Origin: Histidinibacterium lentulum
GTDB taxonomy: Bacteria > Pseudomonadota > Alphaproteobacteria > Rhodobacterales > Rhodobacteraceae
Assembly: GCF_003789055.1 (NCBI RefSeq)
Contig: NZ_ML119081.1
Location: 434,001-498,000, forward strand
Reading direction: 5' to 3'
Length of the DNA stretch: 64,000 bases
Position 1 is the first letter of the stretch, and every line of letters begins with the position of its first letter. A program made the translations under genes and the position numbers. The notes below the pieces were generated by a model that was given only the letters and a program-made list of their open reading frames with translations, was not told the DNA's origin and made no database searches. Of this stretch, positions 56,608 through 64,000 are shown one piece after another.

Positions 56608-57579
56608 ATGCCCCTGCCCACCATTTCCCTGCGCGGCCTCCAGGCCTTCATCGCGGTCTACGAGGAACAGTCCTTCTCCCGCGCCGCCCTGCGCGAGAAC
56701 GCGACGCAATCGGGCATGTCGACCCAGGTCAAGACGCTGGAGCTGCGCCTCGGCACCGAGCTGCTGAACCGGGACCGCAAGCAGTTCACCCTGACCCCCG
56801 CCGGCCAGATCGTCTATCGCGAGGGCCAGTCGATCCTGAAGGCGCTCCACGCCACCGAGGCGCGGGTGAAGGAGTTGCGCGCCGAGGTGGCGGGGATGGT
56901 GAAGTTCGGGATGATCCCCTCCCTGACCCGCTCGGTGCTGAAGGCCGCGCTCGACGCCTTTCACGCCGATCATCCGGGTGTCGAGCTCTCGCTGCTCGAG
57001 GAATACAGCTACAGCCTGATGCGCCGGGTTCTCGACGGCGAGATCGAATTCGCCATGGTCCCGGCGGGCGATCTGCCCGCGGGGCTGACCGCGCGCTTCG
57101 TCGCCCGCGACCGGGAGATGCTGGTCTCCCGCCCCGGCGCCCTGCCCGGCGCGGCGCATCTTTCGCCCGTGTCCATCGCGGCGCTGTCGGGCGCGCGGCT
57201 GATCGTGCCCTCGCGGCTCAACGTGCGGCGGCGCGGGATCGACAGCCTGTTGCAGGCCCATGGCGTGCATCTGGCCGAGACGATGGAGATGGACGGCATG
57301 CTCGCCACGCTGGAGCTGGTGGCGGCCAGCGACTGGATGGCGATCCTGCCCTCGGCGATCTGCCATCCCGACCGCGACGGGCGCGCGCGGCAGCTCAACG
57401 TCATCGCCGATCCGCCGATGAGCCTCGATTACGTGATTGTGGAGAAATCCGACGCGCCGCCGGCCCGTGCGGCGCAGCTCCTTGCCGAATGCCTGACGCG
57501 GCACACCCATGACGTGCTCGCCGACTGGGACGACCTGCGCGGCATCGCGGAAGCCGAACCCGTGCATTCGAAGGAATGA
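56608..57579 (+). CDS. LysR-family transcriptional regulator
   Basis: The 323-residue regulator has a winged HTH (SLRGLQAFIAVYEEQSFSRAALRENATQSGMSTQVKTLELRLGTELLNRDRKQFTLTPAG) and a periplasmic-binding-like effector domain from about residue 95. It is divergent from the flavin-reductase operon and next to the dyad at 56563, so it probably activates that operon in response to a pathway compound. The HTH has QSGMSTQVKTLE in place of the usual SQPALSRQIRRLE; the function is unaffected as far as can be seen. Confidence 0.88.
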   Translation: MPLPTISLRGLQAFIAVYEEQSFSRAALRENATQSGMSTQVKTLELRLGTELLNRDRKQFTLTPAGQIVYREGQSILKALHATEARVKELRAEVAGMVKFGMIPSLTRSVLKAALDAFHADHPGVELSLLEEYSYSLMRRVLDGEIEFAMVPAGDLPAGLTARFVARDREMLVSRPGALPGAAHLSPVSIAALSGARLIVPSRLNVRRRGIDSLLQAHGVHLAETMEMDGMLATLELVAASDWMAILPSAICHPDRDGRARQLNVIADPPMSLDYVIVEKSDAPPARAAQLLAECLTRHTHDVLADWDDLRGIAEAEPVHSKE

Positions 57580-57685
57580 TGCCGGAGCGCGATTTTGCCA
57601 TGGGATACAGCGTGCTGACGGGTAGTCTTCGCCGAGGCGCGGGGGATGCGGCGCAGGCTCCGCCGCTGTCAGGGGAGGGACAGGA

Positions 57686-58576
57686 ATGAAAGTCGGACTG
57701 ATCGGCCTCGGGCGCATGGGCCGGGCCATGGCCGAACGGCTGGAGGAGACGGGCGCCGAACTGCTGGTCTGGAACCGCAGCGCGGACAAGGCCGGGGGGC
57801 TGGCGGCCGAGGTGGCCGAAAGCCCCGCCGCGGTCGCTGCCGGGCGCGACGTGGTGCTCTCGATCATGGCCAACGACGCCGCGCTGGAGGCGGTCTACTT
57901 CGGGACAGGCGGCCTCTGCTCCGCGCCGCTGGGCGGCACAACCATCGTGGAGATGACGACCACCGCGCCCGACACGATCCGGCGCCTTGAGGCCGCCGTG
58001 CGCGAGGCGGGCGGGCGGCTCGTGGAATGCCCCGTGGGCGGGACCATCGCCCCGGCGCGGGCGGGCAAGCTCCTGGGCCTCGCGGGCGGCGAGGCCGACG
58101 ATCTCGAGCGCGTCATGCCGGTGATGCAGCAGCTCGTGCGGCGGATCGAGCATGTGGGCCCCGTGGGCGCGGGCGCGGCGATGAAGCTCTCGATCAACCT
58201 GCCGCTCATGGTCTACTGGGCCGCGCTGGGAGAGGCGCTCGGCCTTGCCATCGGCAGCGGGATCGACCCCGAGCTGGCGCTCGACATCCTCGCCGACAGC
58301 TCCGGCGCCATCGGGGCGGCGAAGATGCGCGTGCCTCCGATCCTCGAGATGCTGCGCACCGGAGAACCGGGGGGCGTCAACTTCGCCCTCGAGGTGGCGC
58401 TGAAGGACATGGGCCTGATGGAAGAGGCCTGCGCCGCCACCGGCCGGCCCGGGACGGTGATCGCCGCCACCCGCGCCAAGGCAGCTGCCGCCGCCAGAGA
58501 GGGCTTCGGCCCGCTCGACGCCTCCATGGTGGGGCTCTGCGGCCTCGTGGACCCGAACAGGAAGGAGACCAAATGA
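57686..58576 (+). CDS. 3-hydroxyisobutyrate dehydrogenase-like NAD(P) oxidoreductase, copy 1
   Basis: The 296-residue beta-hydroxyacid dehydrogenase has VGLIGLGRMGRAMAERL (cofactor), DVVLSIMANDAALEAVYFG, VECPVGGTIAPARAGKLLGLAGG (substrate-binding signature), and the catalytic Lys in GAAMKLSINLPL. It oxidises a 3-hydroxy acid or reduces the semialdehyde. The start ATG 57686 follows GAGGGACAGG. It is coupled to the following Gfo/Idh/MocA gene (ATGA). Confidence 0.87.
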   Translation: MKVGLIGLGRMGRAMAERLEETGAELLVWNRSADKAGGLAAEVAESPAAVAAGRDVVLSIMANDAALEAVYFGTGGLCSAPLGGTTIVEMTTTAPDTIRRLEAAVREAGGRLVECPVGGTIAPARAGKLLGLAGGEADDLERVMPVMQQLVRRIEHVGPVGAGAAMKLSINLPLMVYWAALGEALGLAIGSGIDPELALDILADSSGAIGAAKMRVPPILEMLRTGEPGGVNFALEVALKDMGLMEEACAATGRPGTVIAATRAKAAAAAREGFGPLDASMVGLCGLVDPNRKETK

Positions 58577-59571
58577 TGCTGCGCGTCGCTCTCGTCGGAT
58601 ATGGCTGGTGGGGCCAGCACATCGCCCGGCGCCTCAAGGATCACCCGGGCTTCCGCCTCGTCTGCGTCGTGGAGCCCGCCGAGGCCGCCCATGACACGAT
58701 CCGCGCCGCGGGCCTCATGCCCATCTCCTCCTACGAGGAGGCGCTGGCCATGGAGAACGTGGACGCGGTGATCCTGACCTCGCCCAACGACCAGCACGAC
58801 CTCCACGTCCGCCTCGCCGTGGAGGCCGGCTGCGACGTCTTCTGCGAAAAGCCCCTGTCGCTGACGCCCGAGGGCGCCCGCGAAAGCGTGCGCCTCTGCC
58901 GCGAGGCGGGGCTTGTTCTGGGCATCGGCCACGAACGCCGGTTCGAGCCCGCCGTGCAGCGCCTCAAGGGCCTGCTCGACGAGGGCGCGCTCGGCACGAT
59001 CATGCATTCGGAACTGGCCTTCAGCCACGACAAGCTGATCCACCTCGGCGCCGACAGCTGGCGCACGTCGAAGGCCCATGCGCCGGCGGCGGGTATGACC
59101 CAGATGGGCATTCACCTCACGGACCTGCTGATCTGGTTCTTCGGCCGGGTGGACACGGTGGCGGCCAGCGTCACCTCCCGCAGCCTCGGCTGGGAGACGG
59201 GCGACGTGGTGACGGTGCAGCTGAAATTCGAGGCGGGTATGACCGCGACTCTTCAGGCGATCCTGCATACGCCGCATTTCCTGCGCACCCATGTCTTCGG
59301 CTCGGACATGTGGGTGGAGATCCGCAACGCCACGCATCCCGACACGCCCGGGGGCGAGGTGACGATGGAACGCTACCGCAGCCTCGAGGACCGCAGCGTG
59401 GACCGGATCGAGTGGTCCGACGCGGTGACGGCGAACCTCGAGAGCTGGGCCGCCGCGATCCGGGGCGAGGCGGACTATGTGTTCTCGGACTTCGAGAAGG
59501 TGCACAACATCGAGGTGCTGGACGCCATCGTCCGGTCGGCCGAGACGGAAAGCGTGGTGCGGCCGGGCTGA
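58573..59571 (+). CDS. Gfo/Idh/MocA-family oxidoreductase
   Basis: The 332-residue Rossmann-fold dehydrogenase has RVALVGYGWWGQHIARRL, VDAVILTSPNDQHDLHVRLAVEAGCDVFCEKPLSLT with the EKP motif, IGHERRFEPAVQRLK, and AGMTQMGIHLTDLLIWFFG. Members act on sugars, inositols, or other hydroxy compounds; the substrate here is unknown. It is the last gene of the plus-strand pair and is convergent with the TauE-type gene. Confidence 0.85.
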   Translation: MMLRVALVGYGWWGQHIARRLKDHPGFRLVCVVEPAEAAHDTIRAAGLMPISSYEEALAMENVDAVILTSPNDQHDLHVRLAVEAGCDVFCEKPLSLTPEGARESVRLCREAGLVLGIGHERRFEPAVQRLKGLLDEGALGTIMHSELAFSHDKLIHLGADSWRTSKAHAPAAGMTQMGIHLTDLLIWFFGRVDTVAASVTSRSLGWETGDVVTVQLKFEAGMTATLQAILHTPHFLRTHVFGSDMWVEIRNATHPDTPGGEVTMERYRSLEDRSVDRIEWSDAVTANLESWAAAIRGEADYVFSDFEKVHNIEVLDAIVRSAETESVVRPG

Positions 59572-59581
59572 GCCCCGCCGC

Positions 59582-59613
59582 GACGGGCCGGGCCGGGCTC
59601 ACCCCGGCCCGTC
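59582..59613. terminator. Hairpin between convergent genes
   Basis: The 11-bp stem GACGGGCCGGG/CCCGGCCCGTC with a 10-base loop starts 10 bases after the Gfo/Idh/MocA stop and could serve both directions. No T-run. Confidence 0.5.
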
Positions 59614-59739
59614 CCGCGGTCGTGATTCCGCGCGGCGCCGCCGGGAGCGTCCGCAGGTCGGGCGACCGCGCGGCGCAACCCTCCGTGACCATGGGCGCCG
59701 GAGCCTGCGTCGGAAAGGGTGCCAGCCCCCCGACGACCT

Positions 59740-60477
59740 TCAGATCAGGTTCACCGCAATCGCCCGCACGCCGAGGAGCATCATCATCCACAAGAGCACC
59801 GACCGGAACGCAGCGAGCGGCAGCCGCTTGCGCACCTCGGACCCGAGCGCGAACCCCGCAAGGGCCACCGCCGTCGCCCCCACAGACGCAAGGAAGGTCT
59901 GCGTGTCGAGCAGCGCCGTCGTCGCGAGGCCCGTCAGGAGCCCCACCCCACCGCAGAGGAAGAGAAAGCCCACTGCGGCGACGAACGTGTCCCGCGGCAA
60001 CTCGAGGGCGGCCGTGTAGATGATCGCCGGGCTCTTCACCGCCGACAGCCCGCCGATGATCCCCGACACCGCGCCAGCCGCCACCTGCCAGGCCACCCCG
60101 TCGTTGACCGGAATGCGGATGTTGAAGAGAGCCGCTCCCGAGAACAGGATCAGCGACACGCCCACAACCACTTCCATCACCGAGGCCGAGGCGAGTTCGA
60201 GCGACCGGCTCACGAAGAAGGTCACGACCACGATGGTCAGGCCCGCCGGCAAGAACCTGCGGATCACGGCAGGCCAGCCCGGCGTCGTGAAGACCTGCTG
60301 CACGTTGGTGACCACGATCGGCAGGGCCAGTATCGTGATCGCCAGCGCCGGCGGGATCATCAGCGGCAGCATCGACATCGCCACCGCGGGAAAGCCGATG
60401 CCGATCGCGCCCTTGATCGACCCCGCGAACAGGATCGCCAGAGCGATCCCGCCCAGGGTGAGCGGATCGGCCGGCAT
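59740..60477 (-). CDS. TauE/SafE-family membrane transporter
   Basis: The 245-residue protein has about eight helices: LFAGSIKGAIGIGFPAVAMSMLPLMIPPALAITILALPIVVTNVQQ and the second repeat AGAVSGIIGGLSAVKSPAIIYTAALELPRDTFVAAVGFLFL. This is the TauE/SafE pattern, associated with export or import of sulfonates, sulfite or organic anions. The ATG shares a base with the upstream dehydrogenase stop, so it is the last gene of that operon. Confidence 0.85.
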   Translation of the reverse strand: MPADPLTLGGIALAILFAGSIKGAIGIGFPAVAMSMLPLMIPPALAITILALPIVVTNVQQVFTTPGWPAVIRRFLPAGLTIVVVTFFVSRSLELASASVMEVVVGVSLILFSGAALFNIRIPVNDGVAWQVAAGAVSGIIGGLSAVKSPAIIYTAALELPRDTFVAAVGFLFLCGGVGLLTGLATTALLDTQTFLASVGATAVALAGFALGSEVRKRLPLAAFRSVLLWMMMLLGVRAIAVNLI

Positions 60478-61340
60478 CAGCTCCCGGAGGCCCGGTACAC
60501 TTCGTAGACCGCCGCCGTGTCGTAGCTTTCGGGCAGGGTCCGGTCGGCCTCCTTGTAGAGCGCCCGCACCGCGTCGAAGATCGGCAGGTCGAGGCCGTGG
60601 GCCGCGAGATCCTCGCCGATCACCCGCAGATCCTTCTCGAACATCTTGAGGCTCGCCGTCGGCGGCTCGTAGCGCTGCTCGATCATCAGCGGCAGCCGCA
60701 GGTCCGACATCTTCGACTGGCCCGCGCCCCCTGACAGCATCCGGTAGACGAGCTGCAGGTCGAGCCCCAGCGCCTCGGCATAGTGCAGCGTCTCGGCCGC
60801 CGCCGCGTTGTGCAGGGCAACCGCATGGTTCGCCACGAATTTCATCGCGATGCCCGCCCCGAATTCGCCGGCATGGATCACCGATTTCGAGATCCGCTCC
60901 AGCATGGGCGTCGCGCCCCGCACCGCGTCTGCGGGACCGGAGGCCATGAACACGAGATCCGCCTCCCAGGCCTGGGCACCGGTGCCCGAGACCGTGCAGT
61001 CGAGCAGCACCGCGCCCGCGGGTTCAAGTGCCTCCTTGGCGGCGAGCTTGTCCGCCAGCGCGAAGGTGCCCGTGTCGAGCACGATCTGCCCGGGTTTCAG
61101 TACCTGCGCCAGCTCCCCCGCCACCTCGATCAGCACGCCCGGCGAGATCAGCGACAGGATGACGAAGTCGCAGTCGGCGAGCCACGGCCCGACCTTCTCA
61201 TGCGCCACCGCGCCGAGCCCCGCCGCCTTCTCGCGCGCGGCCTCCGAGGGGTCGGCCCCCTCCACGCTCACACCGGCCTTCACGAGATTGCGCGCATAGG
61301 CGCTGCCCATGATGCCGAGGCCCACGATTCCCACCTTCAT
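60477..61340 (-). CDS. 3-hydroxyisobutyrate dehydrogenase-like NAD(P) oxidoreductase, copy 2
   Basis: The 287-residue enzyme of the same family as the gene at 57686 is clearly divergent from it: MKVGIVGLGIMGSAYARNLVKAG, DTGTFALADKLAAKEAL, LLDCTVSGTGAQAWEADLVFMASG, GIAMKFVANHAVALHN with the catalytic Lys. The glycine-rich substrate motif DCTVSGTGAQA deviates from the usual DAPVSGG, suggesting another substrate. The start ATG 61340 follows GAGGAGG. Confidence 0.85.
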   Translation of the reverse strand: MKVGIVGLGIMGSAYARNLVKAGVSVEGADPSEAAREKAAGLGAVAHEKVGPWLADCDFVILSLISPGVLIEVAGELAQVLKPGQIVLDTGTFALADKLAAKEALEPAGAVLLDCTVSGTGAQAWEADLVFMASGPADAVRGATPMLERISKSVIHAGEFGAGIAMKFVANHAVALHNAAAAETLHYAEALGLDLQLVYRMLSGGAGQSKMSDLRLPLMIEQRYEPPTASLKMFEKDLRVIGEDLAAHGLDLPIFDAVRALYKEADRTLPESYDTAAVYEVYRASGS

Positions 61341-61416
61341 CGCCACTCCTCCTCGCATTCTGTTCTGGCTGTGGTCCCGGCGCGGGTCGCGCCGGGGTCC
61401 CGTCATCGGTCCGGTC

Positions 61417-62514
61417 TCAGTCCGCGAGACCCAGCAGCCGCAGCGCGGTGCCGCCGGCGACCTTTGCCCGCTCCTCGTCCGTCAGATCGGTCGAGACGAT
61501 GTGCTCCACCGGGTCGTAGTCGGCCATGTCGAAGGGATAGTCGCTGCCCATCATGATCTTGTCCGCGCCGAAGACCTCGACGAGGTACTTCAGCTGGTGC
61601 GGGGTGAAGACCACGCTGTCGAAATAGACCTTCTTCAGATAGTCCGTTGGCGGCTTCGGCAGACCGGCGTTGCTGTCCTTTCGCGCGCCCCAGGCATGGT
61701 CGATCCGGCCGGAATAGGCGGGCAGGTAGCCGCCGCCGTGCACGGCGAGGATCTTGAGATCGGGATAGGTCTCGAGGATGCCGTTGAAGATCAGGTAATG
61801 CAGTGCCAGCGTCGTCTCGAAGGGGTTCCCGATGACGTTGGAGAAATAGTACTCGTGCAGCCGGTCGCCCTCGGTGAAGCCGTTGGGATGGATCATCACC
61901 AGCGCGCCCAGCTCCTCGGCCTTGGCCCAGAACGGGCGGAAGCGGTCCGCGCCCAGCTCCTCGCCGTCGCAGTTCGTCAGCAGCATCACGCCCTTCATGC
62001 CCAGCTCGCCCATGCAGCGCGTCAGTTCCGTCACCGACTCGTCCGGGTCCTGGAACGGCACGGACCCGAGGGCCATGAAGCGGTCGGGCCGGCGGGCCGC
62101 CCATTCGGCCATGCCGTCGTTGAGCATCCGCGTTCCGACCACCGCGTGCTCGATCGGGGACTGGTAGTAGCACTGCGGCGGCGGCGGCGCGACGAGCTGC
62201 ATGTCGATGCCCTGGGCGTCGAGCACGGCCAGCCGGTCGTCGAGATCCCTGATCGCCACGGGCCCGCGGTCCTTGTCCTGCTGGGCGTTGATGGCGGTCG
62301 TCTCTTCGTTCGAGTGCTTCACCATCGCGATGCGCGAGGCGTCCACATGGGGCGCCATGTATTGGGCCGCTTCCGGGATCGCCACATGGGCATGCATGTC
62401 CACGGTCTTGCTGTTCAGCCGCTTCTGACCGTCCGGGCGCGGGCGGGCTGCGGTGGGGCCGTAGCGGTTCACCGCATCGCCCATTTCGGCCGTGTCGATG
62501 GTGCTGTGGGTCAT
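61417..62514 (-). CDS. Metal-dependent amidohydrolase/decarboxylase (ACMSD-like, amidohydrolase 2)
   Basis: The 365-residue TIM-barrel metalloenzyme has the first metal motif VDMHAHVAIPEAA (His41, His43), then MIHPNGFTEGDRLHEYYFSN, LKILAVHGGGYLPAYSGR, and MMGSDYPFDMADYDP with the conserved Asp. Relatives decarboxylate aromatic or amino-muconic acids without cofactor (ACMSD, gamma-resorcylate decarboxylase). PicC-type decarboxylases of picolinate breakdown belong to the same superfamily. It sits between an ABC binding protein and a dehydrogenase. Confidence 0.85.
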   Translation of the reverse strand: MTHSTIDTAEMGDAVNRYGPTAARPRPDGQKRLNSKTVDMHAHVAIPEAAQYMAPHVDASRIAMVKHSNEETTAINAQQDKDRGPVAIRDLDDRLAVLDAQGIDMQLVAPPPPQCYYQSPIEHAVVGTRMLNDGMAEWAARRPDRFMALGSVPFQDPDESVTELTRCMGELGMKGVMLLTNCDGEELGADRFRPFWAKAEELGALVMIHPNGFTEGDRLHEYYFSNVIGNPFETTLALHYLIFNGILETYPDLKILAVHGGGYLPAYSGRIDHAWGARKDSNAGLPKPPTDYLKKVYFDSVVFTPHQLKYLVEVFGADKIMMGSDYPFDMADYDPVEHIVSTDLTDEERAKVAGGTALRLLGLAD

Positions 62515-62583
62515 GGTCTGTCCTTGGTCTGCTGCAAACGGGGCCGGCCGGGGGCCGGCGGAAATGGGGTCCTGTCGGAAGAA

Positions 62584-62605
62584 CCCCCGCCACTCGGGGC
62601 GGGGG
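62584..62605 (-). terminator. Hairpin after the ABC binding-protein gene
   Basis: The 8-bp stem CCCCCGCC/GGCGGGGG with a 6-base loop starts 52 bases after the stop, followed on the minus strand by TTCTTCC. It is probably an mRNA-stabilising or partial terminator stem that lets the binding protein be made in excess over downstream enzymes. Confidence 0.55.
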
Positions 62606-62656
62606 CAGGTGCCGGGCGCGGCACGGGGAGCGTCGCGCCCGGGGTCGTCGGGGGTG

Positions 62657-63697
62657 TTACTGGTTCTCTTCCATCCAGGCGGCGGCCTCGGCCTCGACCT
62701 CGGCGCGGTCGAAATCGTTGGCGGCCTCGATGTAGATGTCGTTCAGGAAGTCCTCGGCCGGCACGATCTCCTCGATCGCACCGGACTCCAGAAACTGGGG
62801 CTGGATGCTGTTCCAGACGTCGGGCTGAACATCGCCCAGGCGCTCGGTCGTCGAGAGGTTCATGCCGATCGACATGTCGAGGTAGAGCTGGCCCGCGTCC
62901 TCGTTCTCCCACTCTTCCGGCACGGCCTGGCGCAGCATCTCGGCGACCGCCTCGGGGTTGACGGCGGCGACGTACATGCCCTTGGACCAGGCGCGCAGGA
63001 AGCCCTCCATCGCGTCGCGCTTCTCTTCCAGCGTGTCGGCGTTGGCGGCAAAGGTGTTCGCCGGGCTCGTCAGCAGCTCGGGAGGCGTGATCAGGTCGAC
63101 CTCGATCCCGTTGACGATCAGCGAGATCCAGTCCGGGGCCGCGCCCGAGATCGCCGAGACGTTGCCGTCGCGCATGGCGGCCGCGAGCGTCGGGCCGCTT
63201 TCGCCCAGAACCACCGTCTCCACATCGTCGATCGAGGCGCCGACGGTGTTCAGCGCGGCCTGCAGGAAGGAGCGGTCGCGGTCGGACACGAGACCCACGG
63301 TGGTCCCCACGAGATCCTCGATGGAGTCGACGTCGCTGCCCGCGGGCACGCCGATGCCCTCGGGGGCGTTCTGCATCACCTCGTAGACGGTGTTGATCGG
63401 CGCGCCCGCGTTGAGCGCGTTCACCGTCTCCACGGGGTCGAGCATCGCGAGATCGGCCTGGCCGTTCTGCACGAAGGCGACGTAGGGGATCGAGGTATCG
63501 GAGGGCAGCAGGTTCACGATGACCCCCTCCTCCTCGAAATAGCCGAGCGCCTCGCCCACCACCAGCGGGTAGAAGTTGGTGGACCGCGGCAGCGGGTTGA
63601 TCATGTTGACCGTGGTCATGTCCTGAGCAAGACCTATTGCCGGGACCGACGTGACGGCGATGGCCGTCGAAACAAGCAGTGTGTTGAACTTGGTCAT
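62657..63697 (-). CDS. ABC transporter substrate-binding protein, NMT1/THI5-like
   Basis: The 346-residue periplasmic protein has a signal peptide (SVPAIGLAQD) and the SsuA/ThiY fold: NFYPLVVGEALGYFEEEGVIVNLLPSD, AFVQNGQADLAMLDPVETVNALNAGAPINTVYEVMQ, IEDLVGTTVGLVSDRDRSFLQAALNTVGASIDDVETVVLGE. Such proteins bind sulfonates, thiamine-pyrimidine precursors, riboflavin or aromatic acids. The start ATG 63697 follows TGGGAGG. It lies 20 bases after the permease gene. Confidence 0.88.
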   Translation of the reverse strand: MTKFNTLLVSTAIAVTSVPAIGLAQDMTTVNMINPLPRSTNFYPLVVGEALGYFEEEGVIVNLLPSDTSIPYVAFVQNGQADLAMLDPVETVNALNAGAPINTVYEVMQNAPEGIGVPAGSDVDSIEDLVGTTVGLVSDRDRSFLQAALNTVGASIDDVETVVLGESGPTLAAAMRDGNVSAISGAAPDWISLIVNGIEVDLITPPELLTSPANTFAANADTLEEKRDAMEGFLRAWSKGMYVAAVNPEAVAEMLRQAVPEEWENEDAGQLYLDMSIGMNLSTTERLGDVQPDVWNSIQPQFLESGAIEEIVPAEDFLNDIYIEAANDFDRAEVEAEAAAWMEENQ

Positions 63698-63717
63698 TTT
63701 CCCAAACCTCCCAGGGA

Positions 63718-64000
63718 TCAGTCTTCTTCCTTGCCCATCAGCGCCGTCCAGCGCCGGGCCTTAGCGCGGGACGCGGCGGCCCTGCGCGATTCACGACGCC
63801 AGAACACCACGCGGTCGTCGAGAAATTCCATGGAGTAGAACAGGATGAGCCCGATCAGGGTCATGCTGAGCAGCGCCGCGATGGACGACGCCATGTTGAG
63901 CTGGAACGAGAACCGGCTCATCAGCACGCCGACACCGGCGGTGGCCTGGGCGAACTCCGCCACCACCGCGCCGATCAGCGCCGTTGTCAGGCCGATCTTG
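63718..64000 (-). CDS. ABC transporter permease, C-terminal part (cut by window edge)
   Basis: The frame is open to the window end. The visible 93 residues contain KIGLTTALIGAVVAEFAQATAGVG, the end of a BPD_transp_1 domain of the SsuC/TauC type, then a final helix (SIAALLSMTLIGLILFYSMEFL) and a basic tail with RRESRRAAASRAKARRW. It forms the membrane part of the importer with the binding protein downstream. The ATPase and any further pathway genes are expected beyond the edge. Confidence 0.85.
   Translation of the reverse strand, partial: KIGLTTALIGAVVAEFAQATAGVGVLMSRFSFQLNMASSIAALLSMTLIGLILFYSMEFLDDRVVFWRRESRRAAASRAKARRWTALMGKEED

Overview
The window is chromosomal DNA of very high GC content, with tightly packed genes that often overlap by 1-4 bases and frequent GTG/TTG starts. 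Gene content and order point to an alphaproteobacterium of the Rhodobacteraceae/Roseobacter group: a CckA-type hybrid kinase, the pyrH-frr-uppS-cdsA-dxr-rseP-bamA-skp run, divergent aroKB and xerD, NADP-isocitrate dehydrogenase, TRAP transporters and a Tat-exported dipeptide-type binding protein. This assignment rests on reading the proteins, not on a database search. No rRNA, tRNA, CRISPR array, transposase or prophage was seen.

Left part (1-17900), mostly housekeeping: the 3' end of glucokinase, cckA, rsmB, a divergent pair of amino/imino-acid enzymes (Ldh2-type reductase and FAD D-amino-acid dehydrogenase), then on the minus strand the envelope/isoprenoid/translation run pyrH, frr, uppS, cdsA, dxr, rseP, a 44-residue membrane protein, bamA and skp. 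miaA is divergent from pyrH, and an AraC-type regulator follows.

Middle part (18000-42700): a complete dipeptide-type ABC importer with an unusually large second permease and a fused double ATPase; small envelope proteins; ssb; aroK-aroB divergent from a compact operon (52-residue membrane protein, 526-residue exported protein, xerD); icd with a strong terminator; YitT and SMR membrane proteins; an amine oxidase; typA; alaS. Three intergenic spots carry inverted pairs of a REP-like GC hairpin, and two others carry a second dispersed element.

Right part (42150-64000), an accessory catabolic region: a peroxiredoxin-like/OsmC pair divergent from a three-subunit molybdenum hydroxylase; a cupin; a TRAP transporter; a luciferase-family monooxygenase, an enol-lactonase-like hydrolase and a NodB-fold hydrolase in one operon; an FAD ring hydroxylase; a carboxymuconolactone-decarboxylase-like protein; a flavin reductase; a LysR regulator; two 3-hydroxyisobutyrate-dehydrogenase-like enzymes; a Gfo/Idh/MocA oxidoreductase; and a second operon of an NMT1/THI5-like ABC transporter, an ACMSD-like amidohydrolase and a TauE-type exporter/importer. 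Three promoters of this region share a near-identical AT-rich 20-base motif (TTATTTATMGACCKMTAAYT at 43206, 48894 and 55311). This strongly suggests one regulon directing uptake, hydroxylation and ring opening of an aromatic or N-heteroaromatic compound. The substrate is unknown, and this is the best candidate for an undescribed system here.
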